Shown here: positions 26,844 to 34,782 of the stretch, piece by piece
Numbering within the stretch: position 1 is the first letter of the stretch
How the letters are laid out: each line of letters starts with the position of its first letter
Source of the DNA: Streptomyces somaliensis DSM 40738
Lineage (GTDB): Bacteria; Actinomycetota; Actinomycetes; Streptomycetales; Streptomycetaceae
Direction: 5' to 3'
NCBI GenBank assembly: GCA_012396115.1
Contig: JAAXOU010000016.1
Span: forward strand, 1 to 37,302
Length of the DNA: 37,302 nucleotides
Program-made: the position numbers and the translations under genes
Notes under the pieces: model-generated
The model's database searches: none
What the model was told of the DNA's origin: nothing
Seen by the model: only the letters and a program-made list of their open reading frames with translations

Positions 26844-27106
26844 TTATCCACAGGGCCTGTGGGTGAACGCCCCGATGCTGTGGAGAACTCGCCGGATCCT
26901 GTGCACGGATCGGGGGACAGCCATGTGGACAAACATGTGGCGACATCCACAGGTCCGCCCTGAGCTGCGGGTTTTCCATCCACCGGCTGTGGGGGAGAAA
27001 AACTTTTCCCAGGGACTCAAGATCCGCGCAAACAGCGCACGGGACCACCGCCGAACCAACGGGCGGTAATAACCAATTAACCGTTGCACCCATTACCTGT
27101 GGATGA
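26844..27106. promoter_or_regulatory. DnaA-box cluster between dnaB and the MATE gene
   Basis: Five boxes with at least 7/9 match: TTATCCACA at 26844-26852 (perfect), TTCTCCACA at 26879-26887 (minus, 8/9), TTGTCCACA at 26924-26932 (minus, perfect), ACATCCACA at 26943-26951 (7/9) and TCATCCACA at 27098-27106 (minus, 8/9). The 424-base gap also has A/T-rich tracts near 26996-27008 and 27066-27081, unusual for this genome. It is not oriC, which lies beside dnaA/dnaN. It may be one of the DnaA-titrating clusters known in S. coelicolor (possibly H24). Confidence 0.72.
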
Positions 27107-27112
27107 TTGTAT
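27084..27112 (+). promoter_or_regulatory. Leaderless promoter of the MATE gene with a DnaA box in its spacer
   Basis: TTGCAC (27084-27089), 17 bases, TTGTAT (27107-27112), then 7 bases to the ATG at 27120. The spacer contains the 8/9 DnaA box TGTGGATGA (27098-27106), so DnaA binding could block RNA polymerase. Confidence 0.5.
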
Positions 27113-27119
27113 GGGGCGC

Positions 27120-28457
27120 ATGACCCAGGCTTCCCCGGCTCCCGAGCACCTGCGCCGCTCCTACGACCGAGAGATCCTCGCCCTCGCCGTGCCGGCCTTC
27201 GGGGCGCTCGTCGCCGAGCCGCTGTTCGTCCTCGTCGACAGCGCCGTCATCGGCCATCTCGGCACTCCCCAGCTGGCCGGTCTGGGCATCGCGGCGGCCC
27301 TGCTGTCAACGGCCGTCAGCGTCTTCGTCTTCCTCGCCTACGCCACGACGGCGGCCGTGGCCCGGCGTGTCGGCGCGGGCGACCTTCCGGCGGCGATCCG
27401 CCAGGGCATGGACGGCATCTGGCTCGCCCTCCTCCTCGGACTGGCGGTCATCGCGGTCACCCTGCCGGCGGCTCCCTGGATCGTCGAGGTGTTCGGAGCC
27501 TCCGGCACCGCCGCCCCCCACGCCGCGACCTACCTCAGGATCTCCAGCCTCGGAATCCCCGCGATGCTCGTCGTGCTCGCCGCCACCGGTGTCCTGCGCG
27601 GGCTCCAGGACACCCGGACCCCCCTGTACGTCGCCGTCGCCGGCTTCGGTGCCAACGCCGCCCTGAACGTCGCACTGGTCTACGGCGCAGGGCTCGGAAT
27701 TGCCGGCTCCGCCTGGGGCACCGTGATCGCGCAGTGCGGCATGGCCGCCGCGTACATCGTCGTCGTCGTCCGCGGAGCCCGACGCCACGGTGCCTCGCTC
27801 CGGCCCGACGCGGCCGGTATCCGGGCCTGCGCCCGGGCTGGGGTCCCCCTGCTGATCCGCACCTTCTCCCTGCGCGCCGTGCTGATGATCGCAACCGTCA
27901 TCGCCGCCCGGCTCGGTGACGTCCCGGTGGCCGCGCACCAGGTCATCCTGTCGCTGTGGAGCCTGATGGCCTTCGCGCTCGACGCCATCGCCATCGCGGG
28001 GCAGGCCATCATCGGCCGCTACCTGGGCGCCGGGAACACCGAAGGCGCCCGGGCGGTCTGCCGCCGCATGGTGTGGTGGGGCGTCGTTTCGGGAGCGGTT
28101 CTCGGAGCCCTCCTCGCGGCCGCCCGTCCGCTGTTCATCCCGGTCTTCACGGGGGACGACGCCGTACGGGAGGCGCTGCTGTCCGCACTGCTGGTGGTGG
28201 CGCTCTCCCAGCCGGTCTCCGGGGTCGTCTTCGTCCTGGACGGAGTCCTGATGGGCGCCGGGGACGGCCCGTACCTGGCGGGTGCGATGGTGGTCACGCT
28301 GGCCGTCTTCACTCCGGCCGCCCTGCTCGTCCCGGCGCTCGACGGTGGACTGAGGGCCCTGTGGTGGGCGATGACCCTGATGATGACCGTCCGGCTGGTG
28401 ACGTTGTGGCTGCGGATGCGTTCCGGTCGCTGGTTGGTCCCCGGCGCCGCCCGTTGA
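27120..28457 (+). CDS. MATE-family multidrug/metabolite exporter (DinF-like)
   Basis: A 445-residue protein with about twelve membrane segments. The typical MATE opening is EILALAVPAFGALVAEPLFV, followed by DSAVIGHLGTPQLAGLGIAA. The second half repeats this (MAFALDAIAIAGQAIIGRYLG). It belongs to the DinF branch, which exports cationic or oxidised compounds using ion gradients. I prefer the ATG at 27120 because the promoter boxes place the transcript start there; an ATG at 27111 is in frame. It diverges from dnaB across the DnaA-box region and ends at a parS site and a bidirectional terminator. Confidence 0.9.
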   Translation: MTQASPAPEHLRRSYDREILALAVPAFGALVAEPLFVLVDSAVIGHLGTPQLAGLGIAAALLSTAVSVFVFLAYATTAAVARRVGAGDLPAAIRQGMDGIWLALLLGLAVIAVTLPAAPWIVEVFGASGTAAPHAATYLRISSLGIPAMLVVLAATGVLRGLQDTRTPLYVAVAGFGANAALNVALVYGAGLGIAGSAWGTVIAQCGMAAAYIVVVVRGARRHGASLRPDAAGIRACARAGVPLLIRTFSLRAVLMIATVIAARLGDVPVAAHQVILSLWSLMAFALDAIAIAGQAIIGRYLGAGNTEGARAVCRRMVWWGVVSGAVLGALLAAARPLFIPVFTGDDAVREALLSALLVVALSQPVSGVVFVLDGVLMGAGDGPYLAGAMVVTLAVFTPAALLVPALDGGLRALWWAMTLMMTVRLVTLWLRMRSGRWLVPGAAR

Positions 28458-28478
28458 CGGGCGGGCGGCGGACGCGTT

Positions 28479-28492
28479 GTTTCACGTGGAAC
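28479..28492. promoter_or_regulatory. parS: parS-like site, one mismatch
   Basis: GTTTCACGTGGAAC differs from parS at one base. It sits between the MATE stop codon and the following terminator. Confidence 0.75.
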
Positions 28493-28494
28493 AT

Positions 28495-28532
28495 GCCGAA
28501 GGGCCGCACCCGAACGGGTGCGGCCCTTCGGC
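28495..28532. terminator. Strong bidirectional terminator
   Basis: A perfect 18-bp stem (28495-28512 with 28515-28532) closes on AA between the convergent MATE and rplI genes, 23 bases from the rplI stop. Confidence 0.88.
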
Positions 28533-28555
28533 GCTCAGCTCTGCGGAAGCAGTGC

Positions 28556-29002
28556 TCAGGCGGCGACGACCTCGACGCCGAGGCTCGCGGCGACCTCGGG
28601 GTGCAGGCGCACGGAGACCTGGTGCGCGCCCAGGGTCTTGATCGGCGCCCCGAGCTCGACACGGCGCTTGTCCACGTCCGGACCGCCGGCGGACTTGATC
28701 GCGGAAGCGATGTCAGCCGGGGTGACGGAGCCGAACAGGCGGCCGGCGTCGCCGGAGCGAACGGCCAGACGCACCTTGACGGACTCGAGCTGGGCCTTGA
28801 TCTGGTTGGCCTGCTCGATCGTCGCGATCTCGTGGATCTTGCGGGCGCGGCGGATCTGCGCCACGTCCTTCTCGCCACCCTTGGTCCAGCGGATCGCGAA
28901 CCCGCGCGGGACCAGGTAGTTGCGAGCGTAGCCGTCCTTGACGTCGACGACGTCGCCGGCCGTACCGAGGCCGGAGACCTCGTGGGTAAGGATGATCTTC
29001 AT
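28556..29002 (-). CDS. rplI: 50S ribosomal protein L9
   Basis: A 148-residue large-subunit protein that binds 23S rRNA near the L1 stalk. It opens [20 protein letters not shown] and has the N-domain motif [16 protein letters not shown], a long connecting helix and a C-terminal domain. This is normal length for L9. It is last in rpsF-ssb-rpsR-rplI, 17 bases after rpsR, and is followed by a strong terminator. Confidence 0.97.
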   Translation of the reverse strand: MKIILTHEVSGLGTAGDVVDVKDGYARNYLVPRGFAIRWTKGGEKDVAQIRRARKIHEIATIEQANQIKAQLESVKVRLAVRSGDAGRLFGSVTPADIASAIKSAGGPDVDKRRVELGAPIKTLGAHQVSVRLHPEVAASLGVEVVAA

Positions 29003-29019
29003 CAGTAGGTCACCCTTCC

Positions 29020-29256
29020 TTATCGCGCGGTGGACGTGTAGGGCAGCAGCGCCATCTCACGGCTGTTCTTGACGGCCGTGGCGACGTCACGCTGGTGCTG
29101 CGTGCAGTTGCCGGTCACGCGACGGGCACGGATCTTGCCGCGGTCGGAAATGAACTTCCGCAGCATGTTCGTGTCCTTGTAGTCCACGTACGCGGTCTTG
29201 TCCTTGCAGAACGCGCAGACCTTCTTCTTAGGCTTGCGCACAGGCGGCTTCGCCAT
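29020..29256 (-). CDS. rpsR: 30S ribosomal protein S18, cysteine-containing type
   Basis: A 78-residue small-subunit protein, [20 protein letters not shown], with conserved core [14 protein letters not shown] and [13 protein letters not shown]. The CXXC pair plus a further cysteine mark the zinc-binding form. Streptomycetes often carry a second, cysteine-free S18 used when zinc is scarce; it is not in this window. It lies 44 bases after ssb in the operon. Confidence 0.96.
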   Translation of the reverse strand: MAKPPVRKPKKKVCAFCKDKTAYVDYKDTNMLRKFISDRGKIRARRVTGNCTQHQRDVATAVKNSREMALLPYTSTAR

Positions 29257-29300
29257 GGTGTATCTCCTGTGTGATCAAGAAGTGGGTTGCGAGCCCGGCC

Positions 29301-29879
29301 CTAGAAGGGGGGCTCGTCCGAGTAGCCGCCGCCGGAGCTGCCGCCGGAGCCGCCGCCCCAGCCGCCGCCCTGGGCGCCCTGCTGGCCGCCCGCGGGCGCG
29401 CCACCGGCCCAGGGATCGTCGGCGGGAGCGCCGCCGCCCTGCTGGCCGCCCGGGGCACCGCCCCAGCCGCCCTGCTGGCCCTGGCCGCCGCCGTAACCAC
29501 CCTGACCGCCGCGGCCGGTGGTCTTGGTGACCTTGGCCGTGGCGTTCTTGAGGCTCGGACCGACTTCCTCGACGTCCAGCTCGAAGACCGTGCGCTTGAC
29601 GCCCTCGCGGTCCTCGTAGGACCGCTGCTTCAGCCGGCCCTGCACGACGACGCGCATGCCGCGCTGGAGCGACTCGGCGACGTTCTCAGCCGCCTGGCGC
29701 CAGACCGAGCAGGTCAGGAACAGGCTCTCGCCGTCCTTCCACTCGTTGGTCTGACGGTCGAAGGTGCGGGGGGTGGACGCGACGCGGAACTTCGCGACCG
29801 CCGCACCGGAAGGGGTGAAGCGCAGCTCGGGGTCGTCGACGAGATTGCCGACGACCGTGATGACGGTCTCGCCTGCCAT
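29301..29879 (-). CDS. ssb: Single-stranded DNA-binding protein
   Basis: A 192-residue SSB. An OB-fold occupies about residues 1-110 ([20 protein letters not shown] at the start, [18 protein letters not shown] later). A glycine/glutamine-rich flexible linker follows, and the acidic tip DEPPF recruits replication and repair partners. The tip shows it is the main replicative SSB (SsbA type) rather than the short second paralogue. It is located between rpsF and rpsR, 72 bases after rpsF, as in most bacteria. Confidence 0.97.
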   Translation of the reverse strand: MAGETVITVVGNLVDDPELRFTPSGAAVAKFRVASTPRTFDRQTNEWKDGESLFLTCSVWRQAAENVAESLQRGMRVVVQGRLKQRSYEDREGVKRTVFELDVEEVGPSLKNATAKVTKTTGRGGQGGYGGGQGQQGGWGGAPGGQQGGGAPADDPWAGGAPAGGQQGAQGGGWGGGSGGSSGGGYSDEPPF

Positions 29880-29951
29880 GGGGAACCTCTCGGCGGGTTT
29901 GCTTCTGGCTGCTTGCTGCCACTCGGACCCGATGACCAGTGAGCGGAAGGC

Positions 29952-30242
29952 TCAGTGGGTCTCGGGGCGGAGGACCTTGGTCCGGAGGACCGACTCGTTC
30001 AGGTTCATCTGGCGGTCGAGCTCCTTGACGACCGCAGGCTCGGCCTGCAGGTCGATGACCGAGTAGATGCCCTCGGGCTTCTTCTTGATCTCGTAAGCGA
30101 GACGACGACGGCCCCAGGTGTCGACCTTCTCCACCTTTCCGTTGCCCTCGCGGACGACGGAGAGGAAGTTCTCGATCAGCGGGGAGACAGCACGCTCCTC
30201 GAGATCGGGGTCGAGGATGACCATCACCTCGTAGTGACGCAT
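29952..30242 (-). CDS. rpsF: 30S ribosomal protein S6
   Basis: A 96-residue protein, [19 protein letters not shown], with the core [18 protein letters not shown]. It binds 16S rRNA together with S18. The ATG at 30242 is set by a very strong ribosome site (AAAGGAGGTGG, 10 bases from the GGAGG core); upstream extension of the frame is not S6. It is the first gene of the rpsF-ssb-rpsR-rplI operon. Confidence 0.97.
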   Translation of the reverse strand: MRHYEVMVILDPDLEERAVSPLIENFLSVVREGNGKVEKVDTWGRRRLAYEIKKKPEGIYSVIDLQAEPAVVKELDRQMNLNESVLRTKVLRPETH

Positions 30243-30391
30243 GTGGAACCCACCTCCTTTGGACTCAGCGGCCACGGTCGTTCCGTGGCAGGAGGGTCGT
30301 GATGCGTACGCAACGGTAGCCGCGCCCACTGACAACGCCCGCGGACGGCGGTCCGGTTCCGGGCACGGGCGGACACCGGTGCAGACCGTAC

Positions 30392-30421
30392 AGAGTACCC
30401 GCACGGCGGCTTCCGGTTGAA
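30392..30421 (-). promoter_or_regulatory. Candidate promoter of the rpsF operon
   Basis: TTCAAC (30416-30421), 18 bases, TACTCT (30392-30397) on the minus strand, giving a leader of about 140 bases. S6:S18 autoregulation through the leader is known in other bacteria, but I did not identify the motif. Confidence 0.35.
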
Positions 30422-30508
30422 ATCCGGTGGCCGCAGGACGCAACCTGTACGCACCGGGTGCGGGCGGCGCCACGGCGCGCCGCCCTCCGACAAGCCGGGA
30501 GGTGCCCC

Positions 30509-30823
30509 ATGGCTCAGGCATTCCAGCGTCACCACCGCTCTTCCCTCCTCGCCACGGACGGAAAGCCCCATCCGCTCCAGGACACCCTGATGGCCGTGAC
30601 CCTGGTGCTGGGCGCGCTCGCCTTCGCCACGGCCCAGTTCCCCGGCCTCCACCTGATCAGCTCCTGGGCCGGCCTCGTCGGCATCCTCACGGGCGCCTAC
30701 GGCCAGTACGTCTCCGAGACCACCCGGGAACGGACGTTCCTGATCATCGGGCTGGGCGCGGCGGCGGTCGGTTTCTTCCTGGGCATGGCCCGCGGCGGTC
30801 TGTTCGGCGGCGTGATCGGCTAG
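30509..30823 (+). CDS. Small conserved membrane protein
   Basis: A 104-residue protein starting at ATG 30509 (GGGAGG 6 bases upstream). A polar N-terminus is followed by three hydrophobic segments: around residues 27-43, 50-66 and 76-98. The last is glycine-rich and ends LFGGVIG. I recognise no characterised family. It lies divergent from rpsF and 110 bases upstream of femX on the same strand, so it may be part of the cell-envelope group. Confidence 0.75.
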   Translation: MAQAFQRHHRSSLLATDGKPHPLQDTLMAVTLVLGALAFATAQFPGLHLISSWAGLVGILTGAYGQYVSETTRERTFLIIGLGAAAVGFFLGMARGGLFGGVIG

Positions 30824-30933
30824 CCCGTCGCGGTGCGGGCCCGGCCGGGGCGCTCCCCCGTGCCAGTAGGCTTCGGCGCGAGAGCTGGCACCCCTGTACC
30901 GACGGGGGACACACCTGCCGAGGAGCGCCCCGC

Positions 30934-32052
30934 ATGAGCCTGACCCTGAGGACCATCAGCCGAGAGCAGCACCTGGCGTACGTCCAGAGCCTTCCGGCGG
31001 CGAGTCACTGCCAGGTTCCGGCGTGGGCCGACGTCAAGACCGAGTGGCGCTCGGAGAACCTGGGCTGGTTCGACCGGGACGGCCAGCTGGTCGGCGTCGG
31101 CCTGGTGCTGTACCGCCAGCTCCCGAAGATCAAGCGGTACCTCGCCTACCTCCCCGAGGGCCCGGTGATCAACTGGTACGCGCCGAACCTGGACGACTGG
31201 CTGCGGCCGATGCTCCAGCACCTCAAGCACCAGGGCGCCTTCTCCGTCAAGATGGGCCCGCCGGTCGTGATCCGCCGCTGGGACGCCTCGGCGATCAAGG
31301 CGGGCATCCAGGATCCCGAGGTCAAGCGCCTGCGCGACGTCGAGGCGACGCACATCGAGCCGCGCGCCTTCGAGGTGTCGGACCGGCTGCGCAAGATGGG
31401 CTGGCAGCAGGGCGAGGACGGCGGCGCCGGCTTCGGCGACGTCCAGCCCCGCTACGTCTTCCAGGTGCCGCTGGCCAACCGCTCCCTGGACGACGTCCTC
31501 AAGGGCTTCAACCAGCTGTGGCGGAGGAACATCAAGAAGGCCGAGAAGGCCGGCGTCGAAGTGGTCCAGGGCGGCTACGAGGACCTGCCCGAGTGGCAGC
31601 GGCTGTACGAGATCACGGCCGTCCGGGACCGCTTCCGACCGCGCCCGCTGTCGTACTTCCAGCGCATGTGGACCGTCCTCAACAAGGAGGACCCCAACCG
31701 CATGCGCCTCTACTTCGCGCGGCACAACGGCGTGAACCTCTCCGCCGCGACCATGCTCGTGGTCGGCGGGCACGTCTGGTACTCGTACGGCGCCTCCGAC
31801 AACATCGGCCGCGAGGTCCGTCCGTCGAACGCCATGCAGTGGCGCATGTTGCGCGACGCCTACGCCATGGGCGCGACCGTCTACGACCTGCGCGGCATCT
31901 CGGACTCGCTCGACGAGACCGACCACCTCTTCGGCCTGATCCAGTTCAAGGTGGGCACCGGCGGCGAGGCCGTCGAGTACATCGGCGAGTGGGACTTCCC
32001 GCTCAACAAGCTGCTGCACAAGGCTCTGGACATCTACATGTCACGCCGCTGA
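30934..32052 (+). CDS. femX: FemX-type peptidoglycan bridge aminoacyltransferase
   Basis: A 372-residue Fem/GNAT-fold enzyme that uses aminoacyl-tRNA to add the first bridge residue to the peptidoglycan stem peptide. In S. coelicolor FemX adds glycine to LL-diaminopimelate. Features are the early SHCQVPAWADVK segment, two GNAT-like lobes, a helical insertion region, LWRRNIKKAEKAGVEVVQG and the closing GLIQFKVGTGGEAVEYIGEWDFP. Start ATG 30934 with GGAG 8 bases upstream. It is followed 101 bases later by an alanine-racemase-like gene. Positional match to S. coelicolor femX is from memory. Confidence 0.88.
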   Translation: MSLTLRTISREQHLAYVQSLPAASHCQVPAWADVKTEWRSENLGWFDRDGQLVGVGLVLYRQLPKIKRYLAYLPEGPVINWYAPNLDDWLRPMLQHLKHQGAFSVKMGPPVVIRRWDASAIKAGIQDPEVKRLRDVEATHIEPRAFEVSDRLRKMGWQQGEDGGAGFGDVQPRYVFQVPLANRSLDDVLKGFNQLWRRNIKKAEKAGVEVVQGGYEDLPEWQRLYEITAVRDRFRPRPLSYFQRMWTVLNKEDPNRMRLYFARHNGVNLSAATMLVVGGHVWYSYGASDNIGREVRPSNAMQWRMLRDAYAMGATVYDLRGISDSLDETDHLFGLIQFKVGTGGEAVEYIGEWDFPLNKLLHKALDIYMSRR

Positions 32053-32099
32053 CACCTCACGCTTCCGTACGCTCGTACGCACCCCGTCCACCCCGACAC

Positions 32100-32135
32100 C
32101 CACAGCCACAGCCACAGCCACAGCCACAGCCACAG
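32100..32135 (+). repeat. Tandem hexanucleotide repeat (CCACAG)6
   Basis: Six exact copies of CCACAG in the 101-base gap between femX and the racemase-like gene. The array runs directly into AGGAAGG, the only purine-rich site before the ATG at 32154. Confidence 0.95.
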
Positions 32136-32153
32136 GAAGGGTCCGGACCGACC

Positions 32154-33185
32154 ATGGCGCTCACCCTGTACGTCGACACCGCTCGCTGGCGGGCGCATCA
32201 GAAGTCCGTGATCGACCAGTTCCCCGGGATCGTCCCGGTCTGCAAGGGAAACGGCTACGGCTTCGGCCACGAGCGCCTCGCGGAGGAGGTGAGCCGCTTC
32301 GGCGCCGACACGCTCGCGGTCGGCACCACCTACGAGGCGGCCCGCATGAAGGACTGGTTCGGCGGCGACCTGCTGGTGCTGACGCCGTTCCGGCGGGGTG
32401 AGGAGCCGGTTCCGCTGCCGGACCGGGTGATCCGGTCCGTGTCGTCGGTGGACGGCGTGCACGCCCTCGTCGGCGCCCGCGTCGTCGTCGAGTGCATGAG
32501 CTCGATGAAGCGGCACGGCATCGGCGAGCACGAGCTGGCCCAGTTGCACACCGCCGTCGAGGACGTCCGCCTGGAGGGCTTCGCCCTGCACCTGCCGCTG
32601 GACCGCACGGGCGGCTCGGACGCCGTCGAGGAGGTCATCGGCTGGATGGACCGGCTGCGGGCCGCCCGGCTGCCCTTGCACACGATGTTCGTCAGCCACC
32701 TGCGGGCGGAGGAGCTGGCCCGCCTCCGGCAGCAGTTCCCGCAGACCCGGTTCCGCGTCCGCGTCGGCACGCGGCTGTGGCTGGGCGACCACGAGGCGAC
32801 GGAGTACCGGGGCGCCGTCCTGGACGTCACCCGCGTCACCAGGGGCGACCGCTTCGGCTACCGGCAGCAGCGGGTGCCGTCCGACGGCTGGCTGGTGGTC
32901 GTCGCCGGCGGCACCTCGCACGGCGTTGGCCTGGAGGCGCCGAAGGCCATGCACGGCGTGATGCCGCGCGCCAAGGGCGTCGCCCGCGCCGGCCTCGCCA
33001 CGGTCAACCGGAACCTCTCCCCGTTCGTGTGGGCGGGCAAGCAGCGCTGGTTCGCGGAGCCGCCGCACATGCAGGTGTCGATCCTCTTCGTCCCGGCGGA
33101 CGCGCAGGAGCCGAAGGTCGGCGACGAGCTGGTGGCCCACCTGCGGCACACCACCACCCAGTACGACCGGATCGTCGACCGCTAG
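32154..33185 (+). CDS. Alanine-racemase-fold (type III PLP) protein
   Basis: A 343-residue protein. The N-terminal PLP barrel has VPVCKGNGYGFGHERLAEEV near residue 28, where Lys31 is the expected PLP lysine, as in alanine racemases. Further parts fit the barrel (HLPLDRTGGSDAVEEVIGW). The C-terminal domain keeps RVRVGTRLWLGD but diverges from true Alr. It may be a racemase or a binding/decarboxylase relative. Next to femX, a role in cell-wall amino acid supply is plausible but unproven. Its TAG stop shares four bases (CTAG) with the stop of the opposite-strand glycosyltransferase gene. Confidence 0.8.
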   Translation: MALTLYVDTARWRAHQKSVIDQFPGIVPVCKGNGYGFGHERLAEEVSRFGADTLAVGTTYEAARMKDWFGGDLLVLTPFRRGEEPVPLPDRVIRSVSSVDGVHALVGARVVVECMSSMKRHGIGEHELAQLHTAVEDVRLEGFALHLPLDRTGGSDAVEEVIGWMDRLRAARLPLHTMFVSHLRAEELARLRQQFPQTRFRVRVGTRLWLGDHEATEYRGAVLDVTRVTRGDRFGYRQQRVPSDGWLVVVAGGTSHGVGLEAPKAMHGVMPRAKGVARAGLATVNRNLSPFVWAGKQRWFAEPPHMQVSILFVPADAQEPKVGDELVAHLRHTTTQYDRIVDR

Positions 33186-34666
33186 GCGGGCGCGCCGGCG
33201 GGCGGATCCGCCGGCCTCCGGGCGGCACCGTCCGCCCGGCGTCCCGCCCGGGCGGCCCGGCCGACCGCGAAGACGTCCTCGGCGCCGTCCAGGACCCCGC
33301 CGGACGGGTCGTCGGAGCCGTCCCGCCGGACGGGGTCCCGCTCGGGCCGCAGGGCGTCCCGCACGATCAGGGCGCACAGGTACAGCGTTCCGGCCAGGTG
33401 CACGGCGATCGCGAAGTGGTAGCCGTCCTGCGGCAGGCCCTGCTTGTGCTCCGTCGTGACGTACACGAGGTACATCCAGATGCCGAGGAAGTACGCCACC
33501 TCGCACGCCTGCCACACCAGGAAGCTCCGCCAGCGCGGCCGGGCCAGTGCAGCCAGCGGGATCAGCCACAGCACGTACTGCGGCGAGTAGACCTTGTTCG
33601 TCAGGACGAACGCCGCCACGACCAGGAAGGCGAGCTGCGCGAAGCGTGGGCGGCGCGGCGCGGTCAGCGCCAGGACGGCGATCCCCGCGCAGGCCAGGAG
33701 CATCAGCGCGCTCGCGATCGTGTTGACCGTCTCGACCCGCGGGTCGAGGCCGAAGCGCTGGGTGAGGATCAGCCAGAAGGAGCCGAAGTCGACGTTGCGC
33801 TCCCGGCTGAAGACGTAGAACCGCTTCCAGCCCTCCGGCGCGAGCACCATGACGGGCAGGTTCACCACCAGCCACGCGCCCGCGCAGCCCAGCAGGGACA
33901 CGGCGAACTCGCGCCACCTCCCGGCCCGCCAGCACAGCACCAGGAGCGGTCCGAGCAGCAGGAGGGGGTAGAGCTTCGCGGCCGTGGCGAGGCCGAGCAG
34001 CAGGCCGAAGGCCAGGGCGCGGCCGCGGCTCCACATGAGCATCGCCGCGGCGGTCAGGGCGAGGGCGAGCAGGTCCCAGTTGATGGTGGCGGTCAGCGCG
34101 AAGGCCGGTGCGAGGGCGACCAGCAGGGCGTCCCAGGGGCGCCGGCGGTGCGTCCTCGCGACGCACACCGCGATCACCGCGGTGCAGACCAGCAGCATGC
34201 CCGCGTTGATCCCCCAGTACATCTGCTCCCGGTGCTGCAGGTCGCCGCCGCCCGGTGTCAGCCAGGCCGCGATCTGCATGAACAGGCCGGTGAGCACCGG
34301 GTACTCCAGGTACTGCATGTCGCCGGGGAACCGGTCGGCGTAGGGGACGAGCCCTTCGGAGAAACCGCGCGCCACGAACAGGTGCGGGATGTCGGAGTAG
34401 CAGGCGTGGGTGTACTGGGAGGCGGCGCCGCGGAACCAGGCCCAGTTGTAGCAGGGCAGCTTCTGCACCATGCCGAGGGCGAACGCGCCGATCGCGACGA
34501 GCGCGACGACCCGCACGGGTGTGAGGACGTCGGTGCCGAGCCGGGCGCGGCGTCCGACGGGGCCGCCGATCACCTCGCTGCCCGCGGTGGCGACCTCGTC
34601 CTGGCGGGTGGGGCACACGACGGGCCGCCCGTCGCGGGGGGCGCTCGTCTTCTGTGGGCTCGGCAT
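33182..34666 (-). CDS. GT87-like polyprenol-phosphate-dependent membrane glycosyltransferase
   Basis: A 494-residue multi-pass protein with about ten or more membrane segments. The motif NWDLLALALTAAAMLMWSRG and the following ATAAKLYPLLLLGPLLVL are typical of GT87/DUF2029 mannosyltransferase-like enzymes that transfer sugar from a polyprenol phosphate outside the membrane. Both ends are polar. I chose ATG 34666 (AGGA 8 bases upstream); an ATG at 34675 is also possible. It lies downstream of the penicillin-binding protein gene on the same strand, after a strong terminator. Acceptor unknown; an envelope glycan role is likely. Confidence 0.82.
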   Translation of the reverse strand: MPSPQKTSAPRDGRPVVCPTRQDEVATAGSEVIGGPVGRRARLGTDVLTPVRVVALVAIGAFALGMVQKLPCYNWAWFRGAASQYTHACYSDIPHLFVARGFSEGLVPYADRFPGDMQYLEYPVLTGLFMQIAAWLTPGGGDLQHREQMYWGINAGMLLVCTAVIAVCVARTHRRRPWDALLVALAPAFALTATINWDLLALALTAAAMLMWSRGRALAFGLLLGLATAAKLYPLLLLGPLLVLCWRAGRWREFAVSLLGCAGAWLVVNLPVMVLAPEGWKRFYVFSRERNVDFGSFWLILTQRFGLDPRVETVNTIASALMLLACAGIAVLALTAPRRPRFAQLAFLVVAAFVLTNKVYSPQYVLWLIPLAALARPRWRSFLVWQACEVAYFLGIWMYLVYVTTEHKQGLPQDGYHFAIAVHLAGTLYLCALIVRDALRPERDPVRRDGSDDPSGGVLDGAEDVFAVGRAARAGRRADGAARRPADPPAGAPA

Positions 34667-34699
34667 GGGGGACATCCTGCCGTACGGGGCCGGAAGCGC

Positions 34700-34754
34700 G
34701 GCGAGGGCCGCCGCACCCGGCACGTGGACGCGTGCGGGTGCGGCGGCCCTCGCC
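34700..34754 (-). terminator. Strong terminator after the penicillin-binding protein gene
   Basis: A perfect 20-bp stem (34700-34719 with 34735-34754) around a 15-base loop, starting 28 bases after the stop of the PBP gene. Confidence 0.85.
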
Positions 34755-34782
34755 GGGGACCGTGGCCGGCGGGGCGTCCCGG

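Noticed and set aside
26696..27119. A second chromosomal origin (oriC)
   Set aside because: Streptomyces oriC has many more DnaA boxes and lies between dnaA and dnaN, neither of which is here. A DnaA-binding cluster is the better reading.
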